DNA of 64,000 bases, taken from Tridacna crocea. Its lineage: Eukaryota; Mollusca; Bivalvia; Cardiida; Cardiidae. How positions within the stretch are numbered: the stretch's first letter is position 1; the number at the start of each line of letters is the position of its first letter. The stretch is taken from positions 23,275,001 through 23,339,000 of the forward strand of contig OX031058.1 of NCBI GenBank assembly GCA_943736015.1, written 5' to 3'. Below, piece after piece: positions 55,235-64,000 of this stretch. The notes under the pieces were generated by a model, which saw only the letters and a list, made by a program, of their open reading frames with translations, did not search any database and was not told where the DNA came from. Made by a program: the position numbers and the translations under genes.

Positions 55235-55525
55235 AAAGATTTTTTAAAAGATTCTTGAAACAGGAGAAACTATTATGCATTGTTTTCTTTTACTGCAAAG
55301 TGTTCTACCTTTATAGTGGTCAAAATGCATCCATATGAGCTACAGTTAATTAATTTTTGTACTGGTAAAAATTATAAGAATTTTCAAACTTTAAGTGTCA
55401 TATTTTTTTCTGGTAAATAATTGTACAAAGTCTATTTACCATTAAGAATCCAAAGTGTGACAGTTTTCTATATAAGTCCTACCTGTGAATGGGGCAATAG
55501 CACTTTGCATGCACAGCAAATGCAA

Positions 55526-55812
55526 GGGTGGATCCAGAGGGGGGAACCGGGGGTCCGGACCCCCCCCTGAAATTTTCACAAAATGTTGTTATGAAAATTA
55601 ATTTAAAAAAAATAAATTCGAAATGTGGAGAGCTCCTCATGGTTAAAACTGGAAACGTTGTCTTTTTCTTGTAAACGACTAACATCCGCTGAAATCCGGA
55701 AATCAAAGTATCATACAATAAGACGAGTGCGTTTTCGGTGGGAACCCCCCCCCCCCCCCCCCCCCCTTGAGAACGGTGGGACCCCCCCTAAGAAAAATAT
55801 CTGGATCCGCGC
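55526..55812 (+). mobile_element. GGCGGATCC-type MITE (copy B)
   Basis: Duplicate of 37,272-37,548. Its first line reads GGGTGGATCC, and its C-run is longer. Confidence 0.8.
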
Positions 55813-56212
55813 ATGAAATGAAATGAACACTTTACAATCAAAAAGATAAAAAAACCAAGTAATACAATTTTACCATATTTCAACAAAAATATCTCAAAGA
55901 CTGAAATGCTACAGACTAAGATCAGTATGCAGCATTTTATATTGCTTGATCTTGGTCTACAGTCTGTCTGTTTAAGCATCCTATAATGCAAACAACATGC
56001 AGAGAAATTCTATTGATTTTCAAGAGAAGTCTGTGAAAGTATTATTACATTGGGAAGACACTGCATAAAGGTCAAAAGTCAGTTTCCAACACCAATTTTC
56101 TTCTACAGCTGAGGCATGTTCAGTATATTGTCACTAAATTACAGTTCTCTAAAATTTTTATTTTCTCCTGTATCTAACAGCAAAATGTTGCACATGCCAA
56201 ATAAAGTGTGAC

Positions 56213-56438
56213 CTAACCCTTTACCACACAATCCCGTGTTAACAAACCCTCGGAGGAAGCCATTTAAAAACATTGTAGGAAAAGGAGAAATTGCTGGTTA
56301 CCAGCATTTTCTCCTTTTCCCACAATGTTTTCTAATCTAGCAAAGACAAATTTCACCAATTGACCTACATGTAAATTGTCGTCTTGAAACTCTTTCAGTT
56401 TAGACCAGTTCAAATTTTCGTTGAGTGGTAAAGAGTAA
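56213..56438 (+). mobile_element. Mite-A (copy B)
   Basis: Duplicate of the copy at 37,949. Confidence 0.8.
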
Positions 56439-57104
56439 ATACATCACCAACTTTGACTTCGAAAGGGGTGAACACATTTTGCTAATGGGAGCCAATGATG
56501 ATGAACAGCATTTTCTGAATTTAAATTTACCACAACGTTTTATAAACACTCTTTCTTATTGAACTAGTATAATATGATTTTAAGATATAGTGAATAAAAA
56601 GAGTTTTGCAATGTCCAATTCAATAATAACCAAATTAAATATTTTATTCCAAAGAGACCCAAAAAGGCCTTGTTTTTATCCACATAAATATTCATGTTGG
56701 GATCAACGTATCACCAAAATACCATAATATCACCGAAACACCAAAATACCCCGTTTTTTTCCATTATGTCAAATAACTGACATAAGTGCAAGAATCTTTT
56801 TTTTTAACACAAACTTTAAGCTGTAGCGAATTTTTTTTCTATGTACAGTTTTCCTATGTACAGTTCACTGGAGTGCAGCGGCCACAGATCGGCGGAGTAG
56901 CGTTTATTCGCCACTTACTGCTCGCCGCTAGAATGGTCAAAGGGGCATTTAAATCCGTTCACTGCTAGCTGCTGCACTCATCACAGAGGGGATTTCCAAG
57001 AATTACCTTCCTTTTGTATCAAGAAAACACATGCAAAAAAAGAACGAATTGCACTGAAACACATGCTAAGTTGACTGTTTTTTACATTAGATTGACATTA
57101 GAAA

Positions 57105-58357
57105 TGCATCTGAAGTCGAATGAAACCAATATGAAAAGGGTATGAAAAATGCCGTGTTTATGGCGACTCCTTTTAATGTTGGATGGATGTTCCATCAGCA
57201 ATGTCTTCTCCGTTTTTGCTTCAACAGAAGCATACATAATCCAGTAATAATGATATCTTGATCATGATGTTTTACAGTTGGCCTTACAGGGACCATGATG
57301 GAAAAGAAAACCGTTACTGCTACATCATGTCAATAAAAACACACTCCAGCTGAAAAAAAAAGTGCTTCCGCTACCGATGCTGCTGCTGCCGCCTACACCG
57401 CCACTATGGCTACCGCTCGCCAGTAAACAAAGCTTTATGGATGTTCACCAAAATACGAGCCCATTGTCCACCGAGATACCCACACGACGTAGAAAAGTAC
57501 ATGGATTCAGGAAGTTTACGTTTCTACTTTAGCAGCTGTTTTACATGGTTGATGTGTCTGATCTATATCCATAAATATGCTCAGTAAAAATGGTTTTCTT
57601 TCATGGACCTTGAAAACCAGCCGCCATTTTTAACCGGGTAAAAATGTTACATGGCCTTAATTTTTAGACTTGTCCGTCTAACTTCCACATCTACTGACGA
57701 CAAATATCAATTTAGATCCACATGATATAGATATAATTGCAGTTCACCCTATAGGTTCATAAACATGGTGGAAAAAGCAGAATATGTTGTCAAACAGGAC
57801 ACGGGCGTGACGATGGATACATCACAGAATGCTTAATTTAGGTACTTTGTTCGCAAATGGAACGCACTTGCATACTCTGTCGAGTATATATTTGTGTTAA
57901 TGATTTAAATAAATAAAATATAGGTGATAATTCCATCTGATATCTCCCAAGTCTGTATTTTGTGTAACAAAGGTCAGGTATTTCGGTCAGGATCTGACAC
58001 GCAAGTATTTCTGTGATTGTAGTCCCACGTGAATCAATGATCAATGTATACTAACAACATTTCAATTAATCTTCTTTATAGTGATCATTAATAAAATTAA
58101 TCTTGTTTTAGGCTTAAAAGAGCCAAATATTGCAGAGGTTGAATCCCTTAATCAACAAATATTTAAAACCTCAAGGCCGGGCTATCTCGGTACATTGTTT
58201 ACGTCAGACCTCAATGATACATTATTATTTTGTCAGTATGATTTAAACTAACAGCCCTTCATCTCTATTGACATTATTTGGGTCAAATTCCACACACAAC
58301 AAAAGACAAATCTGTTGAAGTAGACTATAATAGTAATAATAACAAAGTAATAAAAAA
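57105..58357. other. Right flank of the duplication, mostly unassigned
   Basis: Repeat-poor. A GCT/GCC-rich run at 57,365-57,420 could encode an Ala-rich stretch on plus. On minus, 57,900-58,020 holds a protein-like frame with EILACQILTEIPDLCY and TKYRLGRYQMELS, preceded by a possible acceptor CAATCACAG. I do not recognise it, and no donor confirms it. Confidence 0.3.
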
Positions 58358-60067
58358 CAAGAGATGTTTGTAAAACATGTATGCCCCCCTATAATCTCTT
58401 ACGTTCAAAATGTAAAAACGAACAAAGGGTAATTAGTCAAAAATTATTAATGATAAATTAACAATTCTTGGGCACTGTACTTCCCATTTAAGTGAACTAT
58501 CAACTTTTAAAGTTTCATGATTTTACCTCACATACTTTTTGAGTTATGCTCCGGAAAAAAAAATAAGTACGAAAATCAACAAAGGGCAGTAATTGCAAAA
58601 ATGTAATGGGCAGAGTTATGGTTCTTGTGCAATGCACTTCTCCTGAATAAGATCTATCCACATATATGGTTTCAAGATGATACCTGAAAAACCTTTTGAG
58701 TTATGCTCTGGACAAAAATTAAGTATGAAAATCAACAAAGGGCAAAAGCTCCAAAAATATCATGGGCAGAGTTATGGTTCTTGTGCACTGCACTTCTCCT
58801 TAATAAGGTTAATCCACCTATAAGGTTTCAAGGTGATACCTGAAATACTTTTTGAGTTATGCTCCAGACAAAAATTAACTATGAAAATCAACAAAGGGCA
58901 ATAACTCCAAAAATATGATGGGCAGAGTTAAGGTACTTGTGCACTGCACTTCTCCTTAGTATAATCTATCCACCTATGAGGTTTTAGGATAATACCTGAA
59001 ATACTTTTAGAGTTATGCTCCGGACAAAAATTAAGTATGAAAATCAACAAAGGGCAATAACTCCATAAATATGATAGGCAGAGTTGTTGTTCTTCTGCAC
59101 TGCACTTCTCCTTAATGAGATCTATCCACCTATGTAGTTTCAAGATGATACCTAAAATACTTTTTGAGTTATGCTCTGGACAAAAATTAACTATGAAAAT
59201 CAACAAAGAGCAATAACTACAAAAATATGATAGGCAGAGTTATGGTTCTTGTGCACTGCACTTCTCCTTAATAAGATCTTTTCACATATAAGGTTTCAAG
59301 GTGATACCTGAAATACTTCTAGAGTTATGCTACGGACAAAAATTAAATATGAAAATCAACAAAGGGCAATAACTCCAAAAATATGATGGGCAGAGTTATG
59401 GTACTTGTGCACTGCACTTCTCCTTAATGAGATCTATCCACCTATGAAGTTTCAAGGTGATACCTAAAATACTTTTTGAGTTATGCTCTGGACAAAAATT
59501 AAGTATGAAAATCAACAAAGGGCAATAACTCCAAAAATATGATGGGCAGAGTTATGGTTCTTGTGCACTGCACTTCTCCTTAATGAGATCTATCCACCTA
59601 TGTAATTTCAAGATGATACCTGAAATAGTTTTTGAGTTATGCTCCGGACAAAAATTAAGTATGAAAATCAACAAAGGGCAATAACTCCAAAAATATGATG
59701 GGCAGAGTTGTTGTTATTGTGCACTGCACTTCTCCTTAATGAGATCTATCCACCTATGTAGTTTCAAGATGATACCTTAAATAGTTTTTGAGTTATGCTC
59801 CGGACAAAAATTAAGTATGAAAATCAACAAAGGTCAATAACTCCAAAAATATGATGGGCAGAGTTATGGTTCTTGTGCACTGCACTTCTCCTTAATGAGA
59901 TCTATCCACCTATGAAGTTTCAAGATGATACCTTAAATAGTTTTTGAGTTATGCTCCGGACAAACTTTGGTCTACGGACCGACGGACCGACCGACCGACG
60001 GACCGACGGACCGACCGACAATTGCAAAGCAATATACCCCCATTTCTTCGAAAGGGGGGCATAATTA
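58358..60067 (+). mobile_element. Hairpin-capped tandem-repeat element, type 4
   Basis: 5' cap ATGTTTGTAAAACAT followed by ATGCCCCCCTATAAT. About ten ~152-bp monomers follow (GCACTGCACTTCTCCTTAAT, GAGTTATGCTCCGGAC, AAAATCAACAAAGGGC). Then a GACCGACGGACCGACC tract and the 3' cap CCCCATTTCTTCGAAAGGGG with GGCATAATTA. ATGCCCCCC and GGGGGGCAT are inverted subterminal repeats. The plan matches types 1-3 with unrelated sequence. Confidence 0.7.
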
Positions 60068-60329
60068 GGGGTATTTCGGTGGTATTTTGGTATTTCGGTG
60101 ATTCGTCGGACTGCTCCATGAAATGAAAGTAGAGATCCAACATTGCAATATAAAATCCCTAGAGTCTGCTCTTCATCTACACTACTTAGAAAATGCAATT
60201 TAAAGATTCCAGTTTGCAGCCAGTAAGTAAAAATGCCATTAGATTTCAAACAATTTAGAATGGTACAGAAATCAGTCCTCTGGGTAAACATGGATAAATT
60301 ACCAACATATACAGTGTATTGAAAAAAAA

Positions 60330-60457
60330 AATAGTAATCAGCATTTTCTACTTTTCCCACAATGCTTTCTACCCAATCAATGACAAAGTCCATCATCTGA
60401 GCCATATATAAATTATCATCTGCAGCTGCTTTCAATTTCAAAAAGTCTGCTGTCTAC
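60330..60457 (+). mobile_element. Mite-A right half
   Basis: Begins close to the centre (AGTAATCAGCATTTTC), continues CCCACAATGCTTTCTACCC, and ends after GCTGCTTTCAATTTC where the next element starts. Confidence 0.55.
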
Positions 60458-60859
60458 CATCTTCGCGAGCCAAGGTTATGATCACTACATGGATCTTACC
60501 TTGGCTGATTGAGCACGATTTTGAGATTCCTGCGATGTGCCCTCTATTGCATGCCGGTTATTATCCCCCTTTACATCATATTTCTGAAAGCCAATGAAAT
60601 ATCGTTTTACAAACCATCTACAAATACAATTATTCAACATGAAGCGATAAGCAGACATCCAAGTGGCTTTCCATGTTTACCTTCTATTCGAAAGGTTGTG
60701 ACCTTATTCTATTTCTATCAAAGACGAAATGCTAAAAGCAATTTTATTTGTTGCAGTTAGAGCTGGCTGCATCCAATGAAAAAGGGAATGTAAAAATCAA
60801 GCTCGATCCGCCAAGGGTAGGGTAGCTTAGTGAATCATCAACCTTGGCTTGTGAAGATG
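60458..60859. mobile_element. TIR element, 402 bp
   Basis: Imperfect inverted ends of about 75 bp. The left reads CATCTTCGCGAGCCAAGGTT then CCTTGGCTGATTGAGC; the right, complemented, reads CATCTTCACAAGCCAAGGTT then CCTTGGCGGATCGAGC. An 83-codon open frame inside has no recognisable motif and is probably chance. Confidence 0.65.
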
Positions 60860-60872
60860 ATTGTCTGCAAGT

Positions 60873-61330
60873 TCATTCTTTACCAAATGACAAAGTTTAC
60901 GAGGTTTAGATTGGTCCAAATTGGAAGAATTTGCAGACCAAAGTGTAAATTATTATTCAAAAATTGAAATTTGTTTGGGAAAGGGCAGTAAACCTTGTGG
61001 CAAAAGCAGAAAATGCAGGTCATCAATATTTTCTGCTTTTCCCCCAAGGTTTTAGCTCTTTACCACACAATCCCGACTTTTAACGACCTTGAGAAAGAAG
61101 CCTTTTGAAAACATTGTGGGAAAAGAAGAAAATGCTGGTAACCAGTATTTTCTCCTTTTTCCACAATGTTTTCTACCAGACCAAAGAAAAATGGCACCTT
61201 TTCAGCCACATTGAAAATGTCGTCTGCAAATGCTTTCAATTTGGACAAGGGTAAAATTTTGTTGTTTGGTAAAGAGTTAATCAGGCTTCTTCTTTAGGGT
61301 TGTTGCAATTCAGAACTGTGTGGTATTTAC
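60873..61330 (-). mobile_element. Mite-A host copy with nested Mite-A
   Basis: CATTCTTTACCAAATGAC to CTTTTCCCCCAAGGTTTT, then an insert. The host resumes with CAGGCTTCTTCTTTAGGG and GAACTGTGTGGTA. Confidence 0.7.
61051..61280 (+). mobile_element. Mite-A nested at the edge of a Mite-A palindrome
   Basis: AGCTCTTTACCACACAATCC to GTTTGGTAAAGAGTTAA. The palindrome is almost perfect. It is inserted directly after the host's right palindrome arm. Confidence 0.85.
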
Positions 61331-61626
61331 TAAGTATGTGACAAAAGGGCTTGGTGACATTCTGCTTCACAGACTTTTTCTGATACTCAGTATTTCATTC
61401 AAAGCAATTTTCTGGAATCAGAGGAAAGATGCTATCATCTATCAAGATACAGAAAAAGTTCAGAATCCTGCTATTGATTTTTGCGACTTCTCCAGTTTTT
61501 CTCTCTACGGAGAATTCAATCCCTTTTTCGTATTTCCATATCATTTCTATTTAACCCATTCTCTGACTTTTGAAAATTTGTTTCGACATGCATTTATTCA
61601 CATTTCTTGACTTGTCACCGTATCTT
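61331..61626. other. Unassigned, both strands open
   Basis: A plus-strand frame of 96 codons and a minus-strand frame with SVERKTGEVAKINSRIL overlap. Neither has a recognisable motif or clear splice pair. Confidence 0.25.
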
Positions 61627-61795
61627 AGCCCTTTGCAAAACAATAAGCAGTTTTAACTATCCTTGAGAAAAAGCCCTTGCAAAACATTGTGCGAAAAAGA
61701 GATGCTGGTTACCAGAATTTTCTCCTCTTACAACACTGTTTACAAAAAGCTTCCAAATAAAGGTCCTTAAAACCCAGTGTAAAAGGTTCACTCTT
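61627..61795 (+). mobile_element. Mite-A, eroded
   Basis: TAGCCCTTTGCAAAACAAT, GCAAAACATTGTGCG and GATGCTGGTTACCAG. The right unique arm is replaced by TTCCAAATAAAGGTCC. Confidence 0.55.
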
Positions 61796-62024
61796 CACCA
61801 AATAACGCTTGATTTAATGACCCAGAAAAAGAAAGTGATTGAAAATCTTTAAGAAAAAGGAACAAAAGCTGGTAACCAGCATTTTCTCTTTTTTCAACAA
61901 TATTTTCTACTCTGTTCAGTCTGTTGAAAGACAAATTTCAATTCTTTAGTCACATTTATTTTATAGTCTGCATGAAACTTTTTTTTGAATGAGTCTGTAA
62001 TTTTGTTGTAAGGTAATGGGTTAA
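61790..62024 (+). mobile_element. Mite-A, diverged
   Basis: CACTCTTCACCAAATAACGC to GTAAGGTAATGGGTTAA. The centre GCTGGTAACCAGC is intact and the arms are eroded. Confidence 0.65.
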
Positions 62025-62034
62025 GCAGGATTTC

Positions 62035-62470
62035 TTAACCCTTAACCAAACAATCCCTGGTTTTTACGACCCTGAGATAGAAGGCTTTTGAAAACATTGT
62101 GGGAAAAGGAGAAAATGCTGGTAACCAGCATTTTCTCCTTTTCCCATAATGTTTTCTACCCTGTTAGAAACAAATTTCAATTTTTAAGTTACGTTTTTTT
62201 TTAACGTCTGCAAGTGCTCTTAATTTGGACCAGTCTAAATTTCTTAACCCTTTACCAAACAATCCCTGGTTTTTACGACCCTGAGATAGAAGGCTTTTGA
62301 AAACATTGTGGGAAAAGGAGAAAATGCTGGTAACCAGCATTTTCTCCTTTTCCCATAATGTTTTCTACCCTGTTAGAAACAAATTTCAATTTTTTAAGTT
62401 ATGTTTTTTTTAACGTCTGCAAGTGCTCTCAATTTGGACCAGTCTAAAATCTTGTCATTTGGTAATGGGT
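62035..62470 (+). mobile_element. Mite-A head-to-tail dimer, 209-bp period
   Basis: Two nearly identical copies. The first (62,035-62,243) lacks its right terminus and passes directly into TTAACCCTTTACC of the second, which ends CATTTGGTAATGGG. Both share the lineage-specific TTTTTACGACCCTGAGATAG. Confidence 0.85.
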
Positions 62471-62627
62471 AAAGCCATCGTGACCCCTACACTGCTGCCT
62501 CTTAGAAAGTCTGACAGAGTACTGTGAGTATCAAAAAGTTTTTTCTATAACAACATCAGTCAAAATGCCTAACTGCATTGCATTCTCTGTGCAGTCTCAT
62601 TTTGACCTTAACCATCTTAAATCTTAC

Positions 62628-62720
62628 CACCAGCTGGCCACAGCACAACTGCCGAGGGAGATTTCTTTATGCCAAAATCTACATTTTCTGGCAGTCTATC
62701 ACTAAGCATGCCATTCCTCC
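62628..62720 (-). CDS. Candidate exon of an unrecognised minus-strand gene
   Basis: A strong acceptor (CGTTATTTCAACAG) and donor (GGTG/GTAAGA) bound 93 bases. The frame reads RNGMLSDRLPENVDFG then IKKSPSAVVLWPAG. The composition and both splice sites are convincing, but I do not recognise the protein. VDFG followed by a hydrophobic strand is reminiscent of ASH/HYDIN-like repeats, with low certainty. It has the same orientation as the candidate exons in the duplicated segment, so all may belong to one gene. Confidence 0.5.
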
Positions 62721-63044
62721 CTGTTGAAATAACGAAACACGATCAGATATTTCCACAAGTAATCAAACAGTTCACGCCCACACCCTCGCTTTATTTCTTT
62801 CTCTCTACCTCTTCAGACTGACATATATACAATTCCATATCTTGTATATTACTAGGAAATTGATTATATGTCACATGAAATAGTTCATGCCTACATCATT
62901 CAGTCTCCGCTTTGATCCTTTATCATCCTTTTCAGAACAGAACACAACATGAGCTGACATATAAATGAACTGAAAATTTCCATTCAAGAATATTAAAATA
63001 CAAGTATTGGGATTACTAAGTTAATTTCAGAGGCGAAAATAATG

Positions 63045-63125
63045 TAATGAACGGTGTTGATCAAAGATCAGGCTGCACATTCTGTTCAGTCTGATCTTTA
63101 TTTACACAGTCTGCGAAAGGTCCAG
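63045..63125. repeat. Repeat fragment shared with 28.05 kb
   Basis: AAAGATCAGGCTGCAC, then CAGTCTGATCTTTATTT and CAGTCTGCGAAAGG. AGATCAG..CTGATCT gives partial internal symmetry. Confidence 0.5.
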
Positions 63126-63163
63126 ACTCCTTGAGGTAGGCTTGGCAGCCTATGGGTTAATGT

Positions 63164-63573
63164 TAACTTTTGACCAAACATTTGTCTAAATCCAAATTAT
63201 GAATAGCAGACAATGTGATGAAATAATCATGGCTTAACTCTTTACCACACAAAAACCCAACTTTTAACACCCCTGTGAAAGAAGCCTTTCGAACTTTTCC
63301 TACGATATTTTCTATCCTTCTCAAAACAAAATTCAAATTTTCTGACAGTTTTATTTTGTCATCTGCAAATACTTTTGATTTGGACAAGCCTAAAATATTG
63401 TTGTTTGGTAAAGAGTTAAATGATTGGATCTGTATTGCATTACGGTAAACACATCTTATGAAATGAGGAAATAATCCTACTAACCAGCATGTTGTTTCTT
63501 TTTTCCCACAGTCTTTTTGAAAGCCTGCTTTCTCAAAATTATTAAAAACTGCAATTGTGTGGTAAAGGGTTAA
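63164..63573 (-). mobile_element. Mite-A host copy with nested Mite-A
   Basis: GTTAACTTTTGACCAAAC at left. The host resumes after 63,419 with CTAACCAGCATGTTG and TTTTCCCACAGTC, and ends GTGTGGTAAAGGGTTAA. Confidence 0.6.
63234..63419 (+). mobile_element. Nested Mite-A lacking the palindrome centre
   Basis: TTAACTCTTTACCACAC to GTTTGGTAAAGAGTTAA. The sequence jumps from GAAGCCTTTCGAA to CTTTTCCTACGATATTTTC, so the left arm and centre are deleted. Confidence 0.75.
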
Positions 63574-63614
63574 TAAAATTGAACTAACATACATGAAATT
63601 CATCGCTACATAAA

Positions 63615-64000
63615 GAAGAGGGCCAAGATGGCCCTGGATCGCTCACCTGAATTTTTGAGAGGACCATAGCCTTTTTTTTTGAAGGTATTGAAAAACTGGA
63701 AACAAAATCATCATTTTGCCAAGCAGTATTTAAAAGGTCACCTGTAAAAGTCCTTTCAAAATCTGACCAGCAATTTCAGAAAAGAATTTTCAAGAATTTC
63801 TTCATTTCCATATAGTGCAAGTAGCCCCCGTTCACAAGAGCCATGTTTCTCGAGGAATCAAACTTTCATGAACAATTTTTGAAAAGGGTCACCCAAGGAA
63901 TATCTCTGTGAAAATTTTCCAAAATCTGACAAGCCATTTCAGAGAAGAAGAATTTTTAAGAATTTCTTCATTGCCCTATAGTGCAAGTAGCCGCCATTCA
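63615..64000 (+). mobile_element. Hairpin-capped element, type 1, cut by the window end
   Basis: 5' cap AGGGCCAAGATGGCCCT with GCTCACCTGA, then monomers matching the 10.6-kb element (GTAGCCCCCGTTCACAAGAG, AAAAGGGTCACCCAAGGAA). Confidence 0.75.

Larger units (their letters stand above)
46403..57104 (+). repeat. 10.7-kb direct repeat, copy B
   Basis: Collinear with copy A from CTATTGTAATAAAATC to GACATTAGAAA. Differences seen: G-run 23 against 24 at ~53,339; C-run ten bases longer at ~55,747; T for C at ~55,530 and ~55,983; G for A at ~57,047. Eight bases, GGAAAGGC, separate its start from the transposon terminus. Its right flank continues TGCATCTGAAG, unlike copy A. Confidence 0.95.

Noticed and set aside
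58430-59965. CRISPR-like array
   Set aside because: The ~152-bp units are tandem monomers without spacers, in a eukaryotic repeat element.
59920-60441. 173-codon minus-strand ORF
   Set aside because: It runs from Mite-A sequence through unassigned DNA into the GACCGACGG tract of the hairpin-capped element (RRSVGPSVRR-type low complexity), with no domain.
60509-60760. 83-codon ORF with a hydrophobic N-terminus
   Set aside because: It lies entirely inside the 402-bp TIR element and starts in its terminal repeat.

Overview
The window looks like nuclear DNA of a marine invertebrate, most likely a bivalve mollusc. The evidence is AT-rich sequence, very few coding exons, GT..AG introns, tRNA-derived SINEs, hairpin-capped tandem-repeat elements of a kind common in bivalves, and dozens of short TTAA-flanked inverted-repeat elements. 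No prokaryotic or organellar gene organisation is visible. Species cannot be determined from the sequence.

Most of the window is mobile-element DNA. The dominant component is a MITE family, here called Mite-A. Copies are about 230-260 bp, start TTAACCCTTTACC, end GGTAAAGGGTTAA, and carry a near-perfect central palindrome. About 55 whole, partial or nested copies can be seen. A sister family, Mite-B, has the same architecture with a differing palindrome. TTAA targets and CCC..GGG ends suggest piggyBac-type mobilisation. Other layers are three SINE families; hairpin-capped elements with ~150-bp tandem monomers (10.6-12.1, 22.1-23.4, 24.6-25.9, 32.5-35.4, 50.7-53.7, 58.4-60.1 and 63.6 kb to the window end); elements packed with the palindrome GTTCATGAAC (4.8, 8.4-10.5 and 18.0 kb); a 1.6-kb hAT-like foldback (6.8-8.4 kb); and smaller foldback or TIR elements.

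Layout: 0-6.5 kb, Mites, SINEs and arrays. 6.8-12.1 kb, the large foldback, an identical tandem pair of GTTCATGAAC elements and a hairpin-capped array. 14.4-17.5 kb, exons of a plus-strand C2H2 zinc-finger gene. 18-28 kb, dense Mites, two hairpin-capped elements and an hAT-like element. 28,148-38,840 and 46,403-57,104, two almost identical direct copies of a ~10.7-kb segment. 38,837-46,394, between them, a two-gene DNA transposon. 57-64 kb, a hairpin-capped array, nested Mites and one minus-strand exon.

The transposon has inverted ends GAAAACnGTTGTTATCTCCC. It carries two convergent, intron-containing genes whose start codons each lie 77 bp inside a terminus: a SAP / SWIM / YqaJ-nuclease gene on plus, and a THAP / DDE transposase gene on minus. 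The transposase looks intact. The nuclease gene has a one-base reading-frame break between its SAP and SWIM parts. The pairing matches what I recall of the ISL2EU (IS4EU) superfamily.

The most unusual observations are: (1) the transposon lies exactly at the junction of a 10.7-kb tandem duplication; (2) Mite palindromes appear to be rewritten symmetrically, with both arms changing together, including one copy whose opposite arm now mirrors an inserted element's end; (3) several unrelated repeat families share one modular plan of 5' hairpin, ~150-bp monomers, GAC/GGAC tract and 3' hairpin. A few short exon-like stretches on the minus strand (29.0-31.1 kb, duplicated at 47.3-49.3 kb, and 62.6 kb) suggest a multi-exon gene that I do not recognise.
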